From Psettodes erumei (taxonomy: Eukaryota; Chordata; Actinopteri; Pleuronectiformes; Psettodidae): a stretch of 64,000 nucleotides of DNA. Shown here piece by piece: positions 31,020-45,148 of the stretch (the first letter of the stretch is position 1; every line of letters starts with the position of its first letter). A program made the translations under genes and the position numbers. Under the pieces are notes generated by a model, which saw only the letters and a list, made by a program, of their open reading frames with translations, had not been told where the DNA came from and searched no databases. The stretch is taken from NCBI GenBank assembly GCA_016785225.1, contig JAFBJZ010000871.1, forward strand, positions 806,001 through 870,000, read 5' to 3'.

Positions 31020-31574
31020 ATTAGTAGTCACGTGTATCTGTGTTTGTGTGAAGACCCAGGATCACAGCCAAAAGACAAAATGCCCTATAAACGATGAGCC
31101 CTCAGATCATAAAAAATGGAAAGTGTCACAAATTACATCTTCATTGTTTTTCTATCAACTTTTCTCATTGCTCTGTAAAATGATTTGAATGCAAGAGTAA
31201 CCGCAAGGAATAACCTGCAGGAGTAATTTATGCAGTTAAACATGACCCGTGGTGTTACTTTTGATTTTATTAGTTTCTTCGTTTGTCAGGTGATGGAGAG
31301 TCAACAACAGATGAGTCATCATGCAATCTTACAAAGACAGAGGACCTCTTCCAAAACAAGTGTTTCATTTCCATGCTGTACAATGTAATTCCACTACACT
31401 GAATTCTTGACATTTCCTGTGTTGAAAAACATTTCTGCTGCATTGAAAGGGATCTTTGTGTAACTAAGGAAAAGAAAACATCTCGCCAGTTCGCCGGCCT
31501 GTGTGATTGTCATAAAGAGAGTCCCACATCTGTGACTGCAACTCAGCCCATTCCATTTCCCCTGCCTTTTGTTC

Positions 31575-31745
31575 TTCGTACTAACCCTTCTAGAGCTCTT
31601 CCATTAGATAATGCCATTATCACAACAAAACTCAGGGCAATTAAATGCAGATTACGCTCTAATTCAGAGCCTGGTGCATTAGTCTGCGCTCCATCATGGA
31701 GCTATCTAATACACCTCTAATGCATTCAGACAGTAATATCCCTCT
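31575..31745. promoter_or_regulatory. Candidate conserved noncoding element with a 15-bp palindrome
   Basis: The block contains the exact palindrome GATAATGCCATTATC (31607-31621) plus further TAAT/ATTA cores (GGCAATTAAATG, CTCTAATTCAG, GCATTAGTC, TCTAATGCATT). This arrangement suits paired homeodomain or POU sites and stands out from neighbouring intron sequence. The enhancer role is inferred. Confidence 0.3.
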
Positions 31746-33286
31746 CTAATCCTTGGTAATGTTCAGTGCTGCACCTCCCCATGGATTAACCAAACCCTCT
31801 CAGTTTTAAAAGCACTCTGATCCGTACCCAAAGTGGTGGGCACCTCTGGAAGGTACACCTTTTATATTGAGTTGAATCCATGTCTCTCAGAAAAGCAGTA
31901 ATTTTTTCCCCAATGTACATTATTCCCTCGGTAATAGTCTGCAAGAGGTAAATTCAGGTCAGTCAGAGTCAAACAGTTCATTCAGCCCATTTCTTGAAGC
32001 TACTGAAGTCTGCTGCGGTTGGTTTGAAAGTGAAATGAGAGAAGTATTTTCTACAAAACACAACTGCTCTCATCAATAAGTTTAAAGTTCAGCTGATGTG
32101 AAAATGAAACTTCGCAATATATTTTCACATATATGTTAAGGCCTTTTATCTACTGCAAACTCCTTTTCTTGTTCAGGAAGAATAAACATCACCAATATCA
32201 CAGCAAAGTCTTTTCAGCTGCAATATTCCACTTGGATTAAAGTTAATATTAATGTTGACATTAAGGGTTTAATAAAAGTGTCATTTTATAAAGGGCTTTT
32301 AAGGACACTATACTTCCAAGATTATACAATGGACAACCTCCAGTAACTCAATACAACAAACTTCTTTTATAACAGTTTACCTATGTTGCTTTATCGTGTG
32401 GCCAGATCTAATTATACTTCATGCAATTCTGCCAAATTATTCTCCAGGACAATACTTTTCACATTTTCTTGGATGTTTTCCCGCATGAAATGAAAGCACA
32501 GACCTGTTGTTCTTTTCTTCATAATGGGGTCTTGTTTGGTCTTTTAAATGTTTGGAATTAATAGGTTAAATGCAAGGCATCAGAAGATGCTTGACTTACA
32601 CATGCAGTACCACCTGCAGCACAAAGACAACGGCAGAGAAACCACTCCAACACAAACACATCCTCACAAAGTGTCTGTAAAGACACGTCAGAACCAATGG
32701 TGATAATGACGATGGTCAGGAGCCAGAGAAATTCAATTGTTCATTTGGCCGGAAGCATTAGCAGGAGCCCTGTTATGATCCTCCATGCTCAGGTTACCTC
32801 TGAATCAGAGTTATATGTATGCTCTGTATAAACAGACTGACAGAGAGATAAACATGCAGCCAGGGGAAATCTCACAGTTGTAAATAAGGGCTCAACAGTC
32901 ATTAGCTAAAAGAAAAAATGGAGTTGCCATCCTCATCAGCCAGCAGCCCACTGGACTTACGGCTGAAGCTGTACAAGATAATGTTACCTGTTCTGCATCA
33001 GTATTTTCAGTATTGTGGAATTTTTTGATCCAATAAAGCTTAAATGTAATCTCTGCGCGACATCTCATCATCTAAATTCACTCATATTTGTTTATGAATT
33101 CATGTGGATCATCACTTACACAACACTATGTCCATCCTGTGACTCACCTTATTGTTATCCACTACAATAGGTAACTGCGGAGTGGGTTATTCTTGGGCTA
33201 TAAGGTGTCAGCCTGAGAACTTTTTGACATGTATGCTGTCAGACCACCTCAGCTTCAGTGAGCAATATAATCCATGGGGAGAAGGC

Positions 33287-33318
<32 letters not shown>
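33287..33318. repeat. (GAAA)n tetranucleotide repeat
   Basis: Eight AAGA/GAAA units in a homopurine run in PRKCA intron 2. Confidence 0.95.
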
Positions 33319-33319
<1 letters not shown>

Positions 33320-36300
33320 GCAAACAGAGAGGGAGATCCTTCCTGTTTAGGCAAACATTCCTGAGATAAAAAATACAGTCTCAATTGGCTTTCTTTTTGT
33401 CACTGTAGAGCATGGATTCACTTCAAATCCATGTTGTTTGGCTGAAAATGAAAGTAAAGGTTTACAAAGTACTTTTATTGGCTATCTGTCTGCTGGAATC
33501 TTGATTAAAACTGTAGGCTGAGTGAAGCTCAGTCAGAACTGCTGTTTTCATGCATCTCCACTTCATCGCATCCAAAGTATGAGAACGATGGAACAAGCTT
33601 GATACTATTACATAGATCTTCCATCGCAGATATCATCAGGATGTAATCCATGCCTCAACTGTGAACAAATGTGCTAAAATCTGTAGTATATTGTTTTTCA
33701 TGTAGAAAGCAATTTCAAATTTGCATCAAGTATCATAACATCACTTGTACAGGATGTCCCACTGTACAGAATACAAATTAGGTGTGCTGTTCAGTTTTTT
33801 CTTACATAAGAAGAAGAGAAAGATTAAAACTGATGATCCATATGGAAGGAATGGAAAAACAGGGGAAAAACAAAAACAACAAGTTACAAATCAAGCCATA
33901 TGCTCTGTGTATGGATTAAGTCGTCTGACATCACTCACCACTTTCAGGGAGCAGATGTTGACATCCAGACCTAAATGACACTTTCAATAACTTAAAACCA
34001 ATCTGCACGTGTGCCCGTGTTCATGTCTGTCATTAAGTCTTTGTACATCCCATCCCTGCATTTGTTTGTGTCAACTGGAGCAAACTAATACAGCAGAATG
34101 GACAGCATCCTGTGCATTTGGTCACACAGGCTTACCAGCTCACATGCGGATGTAACTACGGGCGATCTGGTGATGATAAGAGATGGCAGAGCCCAATGAA
34201 AGTTATCTTCATCTGGATTAATAAATACTATGCAATCCATGATTGACTTCAGTGCAACTGATGGCTGTGGCACTTTTGTTGTGGTGTAATGTACCAGGGG
34301 GGGTTAATCTATATGAGGGAAACATAAAAGCCTGGTGCCTGTTTAATCAGGAGAAACGCCTGACGTAAAGGTGAAGACACTCGGGTAAAGATAGGTTTCT
34401 CCCAGTTTCATCTCAGTCACAAAGTCCCCAAGGATGTGACATAGCATGCTAGTGTTAGAAATCCTCCTCCTTATCAAATGCAGTGACTCATTGGTGAAAC
34501 AAGCTTTTAAGAAACCAGATTACACAAGTTTCTCAAAGGCTCACTTAAGTAACTGCAACAAAAAAAGGCAAGGACAGACAACAGAACCATTTCAGCGAGT
34601 TTTCAAACTCTGCAGAGAGTGAAGAAAAAATCCATTACCACTCCACGACTCTGCAGTGGTCAAGATCGCATTTCAAAGACATGAGAAGCAGGAGGGAAGC
34701 GAGTAGAGGCTCAGCATCATGTGATCCAATGTTACTTTACCATATTAAGAGGGAAAACACTGTATATAGAGCTGCACACCCATTCATAGACAAACAATTC
34801 AACCCCACCCATCAAATGAAAACACAGGAAACTGTTGCATGTGATATTACCAAATTCAGTAATTTCTGAGTGAGCCAGTACTAAAGTCTTTCCTTGTTTT
34901 ACACGCCCACATCCTATCACAATACTGCATGTTCTGTCTGGAAGGAGAGGAGGGTAGTCCCAGCTTCGATTTTCTTTATGCCTTTATGTCAAGACTTCCT
35001 GTTAAAGAGGATGAGATAAATGCTATTAATTAAAGGTAAATTCGATCCGACAAACAGCTGCAGAGCCACAATGATACAGAAAGCCAACACTGATCGATAA
35101 ATCCTTAGAGTGCCTGGACCTGAGCTGTTGACCTCTGCAGATCACTAGCCATTGATGGAAAACTTAGAAAAATAGTGAGGGTTTTGTTTAAACTCACAGG
35201 GGAACACGAGGTCTGTTTTAAATGGCAAGACAGACAATCCAGCTTAGGGACGCTGCAAACAGGCGGAGGGCCCCCCTCTGTATACAGACAGATGTGGGAT
35301 TTGTGACTTGTTGATGTTACAGCATTGATAGTGAAGTGCAGGGGGAGGATTGTCCCCTGCTGCTCACATCCAGCCCAAAAGTTAATCCCACACTTCCTAC
35401 GAGCAAATGACAAAACAACAGGTGGTTCCATTCACAAAAAAAACAGGCTGAATGACTGTTTCAATCAAGTAAAAGCTACCATTTGTTAAGCTCCGATTAA
35501 GCACCTATGATACCATTCTGCCCCTCAAAACATTACCATCAACCATCTGAAAGTAGATTAAACATTGAAACCATAGACATGGCTTTAATCATCTAAATGG
35601 TTGATTTTAAAAAACCATTATGACTGCTGCGGAGATTGGTTTAATAGGTCAAAACTAGCCTAACCACCATAAATTGGTGCATTATGAAAGGACACTGAGA
35701 CTGCGGGGATAATGTGTCCTGACACTGACTTTGTGTTTGTAACACTTGTGTCTGGGTCTTCTGCCATTTCCGTTTGCCTGCAGCGGGCCTCATCTCCTTC
35801 AAATTCAGTTATGTACCCACACTTCCCTGAATGCCTTTCAGTGACATCCAAAGAGCCCGACGAGACTGCTGCATTATGTGTAGGGAGAGGAAGCAACATA
35901 CAAGACTTTGCGATGAGCCATTTTTATATCCTGGGAAACACTCAATAAACAGTCACATGTTTTACGGCAGTTTTATGATGTCATGCACTTTATAGACATC
36001 TATTTTCTATCTTTGTCTGGAACAAAGAACTAAAGATGATTTCCCTTGATAAATATGTCAAATTAGTATACAAGCCCCATGAAAACTAGCTTGCCATTCT
36101 GGACAGACCAGACAGGGGAACAGTAGGAGTTGAGGCTCAGACCTTGGCTCAGCAACATGCTGCATCTGCACTCTCTCAACCTCAGTCCATTATGGCCAAG
36201 CTGCCAAACGCTTCCTCCTGCAGGAGCTCAGGGTCCCCGGGCAAACACAGAGCAGATGCCGCGACACAAAGCTGCTGGCAGGGGCCACTCCTTCATCAAA

Positions 36301-39300
36301 CTCTAAAGGGGCACGCAAGCATCAGTACAAAAAAACACGCATTTATACATGACAGGGCTTTGCAAGTCCAGAGAACAGGAGTTGAATCCAAGTTGTTTGA
36401 ATTTGTCTAAAAAAACCTTGTGATGCTTTGTCCTTGTTGTGTCTTTCAAGTGACAGGGACAGACAGAAAGATCTGACCATTCAAATTCCACGTGAAAATC
36501 AGTGTGACAGCAGGAACATGGGCATCCTCCCACCTGGGACTGCGCCGTCAGTCCCCTTCCTGCACTCATATCCCCTTATCAAACTGTGAAACTGATATGG
36601 GCTACACGGTGACAGCATGCAATCAGGAACTGAACAGGGCTCTATTATCTCATGACATGCAGGTGTCAGAGGATGTATTTCCCTCCATGCAGGAGCCATC
36701 CTGTGCCAAGAGAAAAGCCGATTTGCATCAACACGTCATCCGGGTCTTCATGGAAGCCCAGAAAGTAATCTAATAGAGACTGAGAGGCACGGAGAGCAGC
36801 ACTGCAGTGAGAGAGCAACAAACATCTCAATACCAATTAAAATATTGACATATCTGACTGAACATCAGTGCTCAGTCACATAAATTCAAAAGCAATATTC
36901 ATAATGAATGCTCATTCTGTAAGCACTGGGGTTTTTATATTCCAACACACTCTCTCCAGCTGACAAGTATGATAGAGAGCAGCATTTTTCCGTGCAAGCT
37001 TATATAATGCCAATCACGTTAGAGCTACGAGGCACGCTTTGAACACAACACAACATTTACCCCCCCACCCCCAATGGATGGTGGGAATTCAGGTGATAAA
37101 TAATGCAACTGTGATGATGGATTAGTCTAATCTTAATGCTGCTGGTCTGAATTGATTGTCGAGAAACAAGAGAAAAGACAAAAGGCTTTCGGGGAAGTCC
37201 AAAATGGAACAGCAGTTCACTTTGGCAATACTGCCTTCTATCAGCACAGAGCTGCTAGCCTCAAAGTCATCATTTAGGCTTTATTGAGCTCTGGTTTAAC
37301 GACAAAACATTCCTAATGACCAAGTGTGTACGTCTGTTTCAAAGCAACATAAACTAGTTGTCAACAACAAGTCATACATTTTTAGCCACAGGCCTTGCAT
37401 CAGTTTTGTCTGCAGTTTTATCTCTTGCCAAGTAGCACTTAATGGAAGCAGTGATTTCTATTTCTATGTCTTCATGAGGACTTTTCATATGGTGTAACAC
37501 TCACAACCACATCTGTAACAGCGTTTTGTTTTGTTAGATTTACAGGCTGGCTTTCAGCTGTCTATTAACTAGTCAGGGCTTTCCGCTACCATGCATTCAT
37601 CAAACTTTTCTCTTTGCAGTGTAAGGTACTGATACAAATTTGCCATGTTGCCGTGAGATGTCGTGGTTCTCACTGTCAGTGGTCCCTCCTTTTGGCTCAG
37701 TGGCGCTGAGCTTGAATGCAAAATATCCCCAAACAACAGAGGTCATGTTTCTTTTGGCCACCAGTCCAACATCAGGCTGCTCCATTTCCACCTGGTCTGC
37801 ATCCTACTGAGCCATGTGACCATACGCTGGACATGCTTCACTGCCTAAAGAGAGACTGATTGGTCATGTCACCCAGGCGGCCAGGGTTTGACTCTCACTA
37901 TGGGAACTACTGTTTTCCCAGGGGACCATGCACACCAACACTGACTGACTAAAATGATGTACATTATGAATATTCCTCTCAGTGAATATCAACATGTATA
38001 CCACACTGTGCAACATTTTCACTCTGGCGCAACTATCTTATTCTGAGCAGTGCAATATGTCTTTGTTTTAGTTTTGTTTATTTAATTACTATTTTTGTTT
38101 TTATTGTACATCTGTGCTTCATATTACTATTAGAACTATTTTTTAATAATGATCAGGAGAAAACATGTTAAATGTAACCACTCAGGTACTTATTTCAATG
38201 TTAACACAATTTTGAAAACAATTTTCGTATTGCTGTTGATGAAGTTTCTACTCAGTACACCCATTTCCCTTTGAGCTCATTGTGATTTTTGCAATTAACT
38301 TCCACACAGCGCACTGCCTGAGGCTACCTTTAGATGTATGCATTAGTTGTCCCGCCGTCTCCAGCTGAATACTGGATGACGAGCCGGACAAAAATGAGCA
38401 GCTCCTAGTTAATGAAGTTTTTGTGAGCTTTTGTGTCTGTAAGTGTTTCGGTTGCTGTTCATTTCTATCTGACAAGCCGCTCGTGAGAAGTCTGCCTCCA
38501 GCACTTGTGGCTTAGTATCCATGCACTGATATCACTACAAATTAGCGACTCTCAGTCCCATTAATGTTGAGTTTATGGATGTGGAAATTTATTTTTTTGT
38601 GTGTGTCTACTGATTAGACAGTAGTGTGGACAGAAAATAACAAGAAGTAATTGCAATAAGCTGCTGTAACTACTGCTGTAACTGAGTGCTCTGTCTTTTA
38701 CAGCTGGGGAAGTGTTAGGACTAAGCAGTTTTAATGCTGGGGATTCAGTGGAGCAGCATTAGTTATTATGGTCACTGTCAGAGGGCCCATATTTCTCCCT
38801 GTGTCCTTTTACAGGGACACCACAGGCCACGGTCGTGATCACACAGTATGATTTAAAGGTGTCAAACACAGCAGCAGCAATCTCATTTTCTACAAGGAAA
38901 AGGTCCACTCCAGCATATTGTCGGCTGATGCAGGTGTTAAACAGGATAAAACCAGCTCTTATCTGGATTAAACGTTTATTGTTTTTATGGCTTTGATGCA
39001 AGCATTTCTGAGGCCTGAGATCCGTAATAGACAAAAAAAATTTCAACAAAAAATTGTAATTGTTCATGGTCTTGTCAAAGTCCATGGTCTTTCATGTGTT
39101 TATGTCTTCATCAGTTCACTGCTCTGTCTCTGACTGAACTGGATCTACGACCTGTCTATGGCCTGTTTTCTATGTTTACATGCGGTTACATACATGTAGT
39201 TGAAACAGCTGTGTAAGAGAGTCCATACAGTGTGCGCTGCGTGCAAATTTTCTGTAACGAGAAGACATAGTGAGCAAATGTTCGTTTTGTAGTGATATAT

Positions 39301-39572
39301 CGTCCGATTCGTTGGAACATTTTGTTGATGAAATAAATAGCAAAGCTAATAATCACGTTGACTGGGCAGAATGTGATTAACGTTTGTGCATCCTGAAAGA
39401 TGTGTCTTTGTGTAATCACACAGTCGTCCAAAAAGTCAGAGCAAGTGTCCTCACATAAACAGAGCCAACGCTATGCATAGCAGTGTATCTCTTCAGGGGA
39501 TCGAGAAGCAGCTCTAAATATAGTCTATGGTGAACTCTGCCCCCTTCCCTCTCAGTCTCATAAACACACGCG

Positions 39573-39598
39573 CACACACACACACACACACACACACA
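39573..39598. repeat. (CA)n microsatellite
   Basis: Thirteen uninterrupted CA units preceded by CACACGCG, in PRKCA intron 2. Confidence 0.95.
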
Positions 39599-42500
39599 AA
39601 TACTGTGATACCTCTTCTCTGCTCTGCTCCATTCAAACACACTCTAAACCTTATATGTGGATGTCAGTCTGACTCTGACAGCACCAAGACAATGACCATG
39701 CAACATTATTGTATGAAAAGGAGACCCAGCACAAACCAAATACCAGACTTTTTTCTCTGTTTCACCAGCAGGAGATGATGGGTTTAAATATGTGGGAACG
39801 TATGTTTTGAAAGTGGTCGCATACATGCAGGAGCAATCCAATGGGCAGCCGTCCGGGACAGAGGGCAGAGGGCACAGAGGGCAATCAGAGAAACAAGCAA
39901 TTAACTGCAAAAAGAGAGATGAAAAGATAAGGAATAGAAAAAGCCGACTGGGCACTTGCTACAGTTTAACATTCAGCTGTTCAGCATCAAAGCTGTTAAA
40001 ACCGAATCTGTGTCTTTGTTCTAAGTGTGCTTTACAACAGAGGGAAAAAAAAGAAAAGAAGAGAGGATGGCACAAACAAAGGCACGGCCACTAACATGGC
40101 AGAGATAAAGCAACAGATGTAGCAGGGCGGCCTGTGGTTTCGCAGCCATGACTGATTCTGATGGCTTATGAGAATCCCAGGACTCCAGAGTAAACACAGC
40201 CTGTCCACCTCTGTCACAAATCGTTTCTTCTCACGATCTTGAATGGGCCAAATGATAAAATGGAAATTAAGTTTAAGCTTTTCATGTCTGAAATTGTTGC
40301 GGAAATGGAAAGAGATGCACTGGCTCTTTTTTTTTTTTAGTTGAAAGATTGCATCACTTCCCCAGATTTTTTTTGGGGTAAATAAATACACAAATTGCTT
40401 ACAGCAAAATGGAAGAACAATTGTGTGGAAAATACTTTTTTTAATTTTGCCTGCCCAGAATCTGAAGGGACACTAGTGAAAAATAATAACAATCCCACTG
40501 AAGTAGTACTTCAAATCCCCATCGCACTCATTTTCTGCTCACTGCTAGTACACAACTAAAAGGATGGTTTCACATACAAAATTAATATCTAAATATAAAT
40601 ATATCTTGCATCATGTGCATTTTGTTATGTTTTGCTTTTGTGATGTCTTTTGTTGCCCACAGGAAAACACAATTAAAAATGTCTGCTTAACTATTGTGCT
40701 TCAGAGATTTGCTGTTTCCCAGTAATTTCACTGTACCAGCGTTGCTCACTGAGGCAAACATTAGGATGGTTTATTTCAGGCCACCTGAGGTTGGAATTGT
40801 AATAAACTCTCGTGTCTCTCATGAAAAAATGGAGTTCATTATCAGCCGTATAACCTCCTGGAGAAATAAAGGCATGAACTATTGTAACACTGTCTGTATG
40901 AAGCACAACGCGCTGCCACACAACAGCAGTTGAACTGCGGCAACCTTGGATGATTGCTGCCGCATGCTCGTGATGTCTATATTTTTATGACCATGTTGCA
41001 GAATCCGTAGTCATTAGCCTGCAAGATATACTGAATCCAGGCCAGAGTTTAGATAAGTTATCTACACACAATCTGCCATCTCTTGAACCCTGGGAAGAAA
41101 ATTCAAGTTGAAGCATTCAAATGGAGCGACAAAAAAAACCCCAAAACAGCAGCTTAGGATTGTGTGCTGTTTGAATGAGATGGAACTGCAAAGATAAAAT
41201 GACATTAAGAAGTATAGGTCGAATAAGCTTATGTGCCAGTCAGCACGTCTGACGGGGACCATGGACCCTCCGGGGGTTTACCTTTCCACTGCCTGTCAAC
41301 AGTGGCTTTATTGGGATGGCAATGAGGGGGATGTGCACGAGGATATACTGAGCACTGTCCAAACACTGAACAGCACAAAGTTAACAAAGCCACAGTGCAT
41401 CAATGGAATCTGGCATGAAAATATTTGCATCTATTATTATTCGTTTGACATGATCAAAGTGTGACCCAACACGTCAAACAAGATACAAGGAGCAGAAAGG
41501 CAGGGTTGGTGATGTATGCATGATAAGTTGGTTAGGGTTATCATTATGCACACAGTCGGGTTCAAATTGCACAGTTTTTTCAGGTTTGCTGTCATCTTTA
41601 ATTCTCATTACAGAATTAAAATCACGCAAATTTGGCAACTGGCTAGCAGGCTAAAACAGGGGTCACGAATTCGGGGAGTCTTCTCTTCTTGGGAGGCAAC
41701 AGCAAAATTCATTAGTTTCTCATCTTGGGCAACAGAAAACACTGGAAAGCCTCAAGTGAAATCAAATCTATAGTAGCCAATACACATCCAATCATCTGAG
41801 GAAGCCTGAGGTCCTCCTCAAGAAACCATTAAGAGAGCACAAATCGACTGTGTTAACGCTGCAGAAATTTTCTGCATTACAAGGATTGTCTGGAGCAGAA
41901 AATGAGAGTCATACAGTCACAGCGGCACTGGATCACTCCTTCACCCTGAAGAACAATATTTTGAGAAGCCTTTTGGTTTATTCCTTTCTCTTGTTGCATC
42001 TACTTTCCCTTCCAGTCTGCTGAAATATTGCTTTGAAAAGGAATCAACCCCAAACATTTTCAAGTTGTAGTCAGTATGAAACAGCAGCTTATGTGATTCT
42101 TTTTAAACTGATCTTGAATTCACTGAGGAGTAAACTTTTGCCGGCCAAAGTTTTAGGATTGATTTCCTGCTTCATATCTGTCAAAAGAGATCATAGAGAG
42201 CATTAGCCGATTTTGAGCTTTTTATTAATAAAATCTGATTCAGATGATCACACACAGGATCAGTACTGTGGAACTGTATGCTCTGCTAATGGCTTTGTTT
42301 TTTTTACCTTACAGTGGCAGGGCACAATGGCCTCATGGCATCAACTACATCTTGATGGGAAAAACATTTTTGGTAGAAAACCTGAACTGGCTAAAAAAGC
42401 TGGAGCATGGAATGAATATTATATAACACTTTCATTGAGGGTCTGCACAGATGCCCTTGGAGCATACACTTGATCCCCAAATGCTTAAGGTGGGCTGCCT

Positions 42501-43099
42501 ACTGCCAACAGAGAACTGTGATTATGTTCAGCTGAATGGAGGTGAACCAGGTCATGGGCCGCGATTACAACGTCAGATTCATCTATTGACGAATCAGTAC
42601 TTCAGGAGATGAAAAGCCAAATGGGAAAACCCTAACCCTTAACCCCTGACTGCAACGTTTGTACAAAGACAGACCTCGTGCACTCAACAAGATCTGAATG
42701 GTAAATCTGCTGAGCAGCATGAGTACAAATTGCCCAGCTGTATTACAATGTCAGCTGAATGGTGATCTGAGACACTGCCGCACAACCAACGGCAGCAGGC
42801 CAGGGCCTTGAAATACGACTCCACAGGACAAGTAGCCAGGAGACGACAGACAGATTGTTCACAATGCAGATACCATCTAGAGAGGTGCTCAATGATAGTT
42901 TGTTTCCACAACATAAACTTTGCTCTAACATTTCATTGCAAGTGTCATGTTGAGAGCGTTCAGATTTTTTTTTCATATTCAACACGATCTGAAGTGCTGA
43001 CAAATCTCACACATCTTCCACCATATGCTCACATTTTATAGTACAGTGAAGCATTATCTCCACATCCTATGCTCAATATGTTCATATACACTATAATTA

Positions 43100-43330
43100 G
43101 TAAAGGTGTAACTAACAATTAGTTTTCTTTAATCTGCAAATTACTTCTTGGTTTAACTGATTTATGATTCGAAGAAAGCAAATATACACATCTGAGTGGG
43201 CGAAACCAATGAAATATTGGAATTTAAATCCAATTTTTTTTAAATGACTTACATGATTAGTCGTTGCAGATTATTTTTCTGCTGTTAGACTAATGAATTA
43301 CCTAATTTATCGTTCTGGCACTCATTAAAA
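43100..43330. repeat. Possible degraded dispersed repeat
   Basis: This region has AACTAACAATTAG...AATCTGCAAATTA on one side and GATTAGTCGTTGCAGATTA...GACTAATGAATTA on the other. The two ends are loosely inverted with respect to each other, like a family of teleost elements with ends rich in CGATTAAT. Boundaries are not defined and no coding capacity is seen. Confidence 0.3.
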
Positions 43331-44849
43331 GCCTAAATTATAAATTTGGTGAAAAATAAATATAAAATGAGATTAAAAATATGACAGTCAATTATGATTT
43401 AAAGGAACAATGCAACTTTATGCTCACAACACTGTAAAATAATCTTGTGACATAACACTGCAGGGCCTACCCTTTTCTTGGAGAAGGGACATTTGCGCGA
43501 CTGAAAATTAAATGTCACTCTTGTTACAGAAATGCCACTCTCCAGTTTATCACTTTGTCATTTTCAAGTATTGACTGTGAGGCTCGCTGTCTCTGCTGGA
43601 TGACTTGACCCTCATTTTATAGAAGCATTAGTTTAATAATTGATAGCCAAAAAGAAACTGTATTATAAAGTGAGGACCCTTTTGTCTGTTTGAATAGATG
43701 CAGTGTAACCAGTCACCTTCATCCTGATAAGGCAGACATTATTAATTCAACAGTTCTGACGTGGATATATTGGTGGAAGAAAACTAAACAATCATTTTTT
43801 TTAGTTTTGGTGGACAGCCTCAGTATTTGACACGGGTCTTTTATCATGCACTATTTCTCTGACGTCCTGGCAATCGTTCAATTTATCACCTCCTCTATCA
43901 AAAGCTGTGACAGTAACAATGGGGCAGGGTGAAAATGACAACTTGCTGTGAAATCAGAGGCCGGGGGGTTGGCGGACACGCTGGCGATAATGTCAGGTTA
44001 TGCGCAAAAAAATATATTAAGCTGTCAACGCCCCCAACACCTTGGGCTGACTCATTGCTGAGCCTGGTTTCACCTGAGTTGGAGCAAAACAAGAGGCCAT
44101 GAGAGCAGGCTGCATCTCACCTCTGTGAGAGGAGATCACATAGAAGAGCGGCTGTTGGGGTTGATGGATTTACAAGCAGACCTGGGTTTATATGTAAGCT
44201 TATGCAAACACTTCCCAGGCAAAGGCCCTTGCAGGCACACAAGACACCACAAACCATCTAAACGTATTGGTATGATGAGCAATAATTCAGTAAAGACCTC
44301 TGTGGATCTCACTCTTACAGTCTCACGAGAGGAGCTGCTGAATCACCGAGATCAAACGACTTGCACGGCAGAGTGTTTATCTTTAAGTCTCCTGTGGAGA
44401 GAGACTGCCTTCTGTTCTGCAGAGCAACTCCCTGACCAGAAATCCATTGAGAGTGTTTCCAACGCAGTCATTCACCCACATGTAAATTTTGCTGTTGAGA
44501 CTCTTCATCACTCTTTTACTACACTTGCCCGAGACTGCAAAAACAATAATAATCTTCTAAACTGACAATTTGGAGTCAGAAGCACCATTCCTTAAAATCC
44601 AACACTCTTTTTTTTACTTCCATTACACCAGAAATTATACTTTGTAAAATGCTAAATGTATGATATTTAAATGCAAGTACTGATGTTAGGGCATCTTTGG
44701 AAGTTTTTGACCACTAGTGGAACTGCATAGCAATGCTACTATGCATGGAGATATTGTTGTATACACGCACGTGTTGTATACACCACAGACTGACAGCCTA
44801 AAAGAGCCTAAATGTGTCTATAACTAAGAAGGAACAGGAATTTGACATC

Positions 44850-45080
44850 ATCTGCTCTGTTACCTGGGGGCTCGCGGCCAGAGTCAGACTTTGGCAGGCC
44901 CAAACGTTTCCACATTAGATGAGGAATTCTGAGAGTCGGTGCGCGGTGTAACTCAAAATGGTGGCTTGATGGGAAACCCACCCTCAGTGTGAGGTCGGCC
45001 GGCGACTGGGGAGCCGACGCGAGCCCCAGCGTCGCTTTCACATGCTTGCACTGCGAACTCCCTTCTCCATCGCTTTACGC
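44850..45080. promoter_or_regulatory. CpG-rich patch inside PRKCA intron 2
   Basis: CpG dinucleotides cluster here (GGTGCGCGGTG, GTCGGCCGGCGACTG, GCCGACGCGAGC, AGCGTCGC), whereas the surrounding tens of kilobases are CpG-poor. On the minus strand a plausible splice donor, CCCCCAG|GTAACA, ends the patch near 44863. It could be an internal promoter with a first exon for a short PRKCA transcript, or a noncoding RNA. No initiator ATG with a PKC-like sequence is seen, so the role is unproven. Confidence 0.35.
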
Positions 45081-45132
45081 CCCGTCTTATCTCTATAACA
45101 CCTGTCAGTCATTTGGCTTACACAGCTAACAC

Positions 45133-45148
45133 TCACACACACACACAC
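45133..45148. repeat. Short (CA)n tract
   Basis: Eight CA units just beyond the CpG-rich patch in PRKCA intron 2. Confidence 0.85.

Noticed and set aside
30871..31031. Open frames on both strands over a TG tract
   Set aside because: They exist only because a dinucleotide repeat has no stop codons in these frames.
37870..37910. tRNA B-box-like GGGTTTGACTC, possible SINE or tRNA
   Set aside because: No A box at the right distance, no cloverleaf stems and no poly-A tail.
42625..42655. Telomere-like AACCCTAACCCTTAACCCC
   Set aside because: Only two to three imperfect units, too short to call an interstitial telomeric repeat.
44125..44565. A 146-codon plus-strand open frame
   Set aside because: No recognised motif, intronic position and no evidence of splicing or a promoter.
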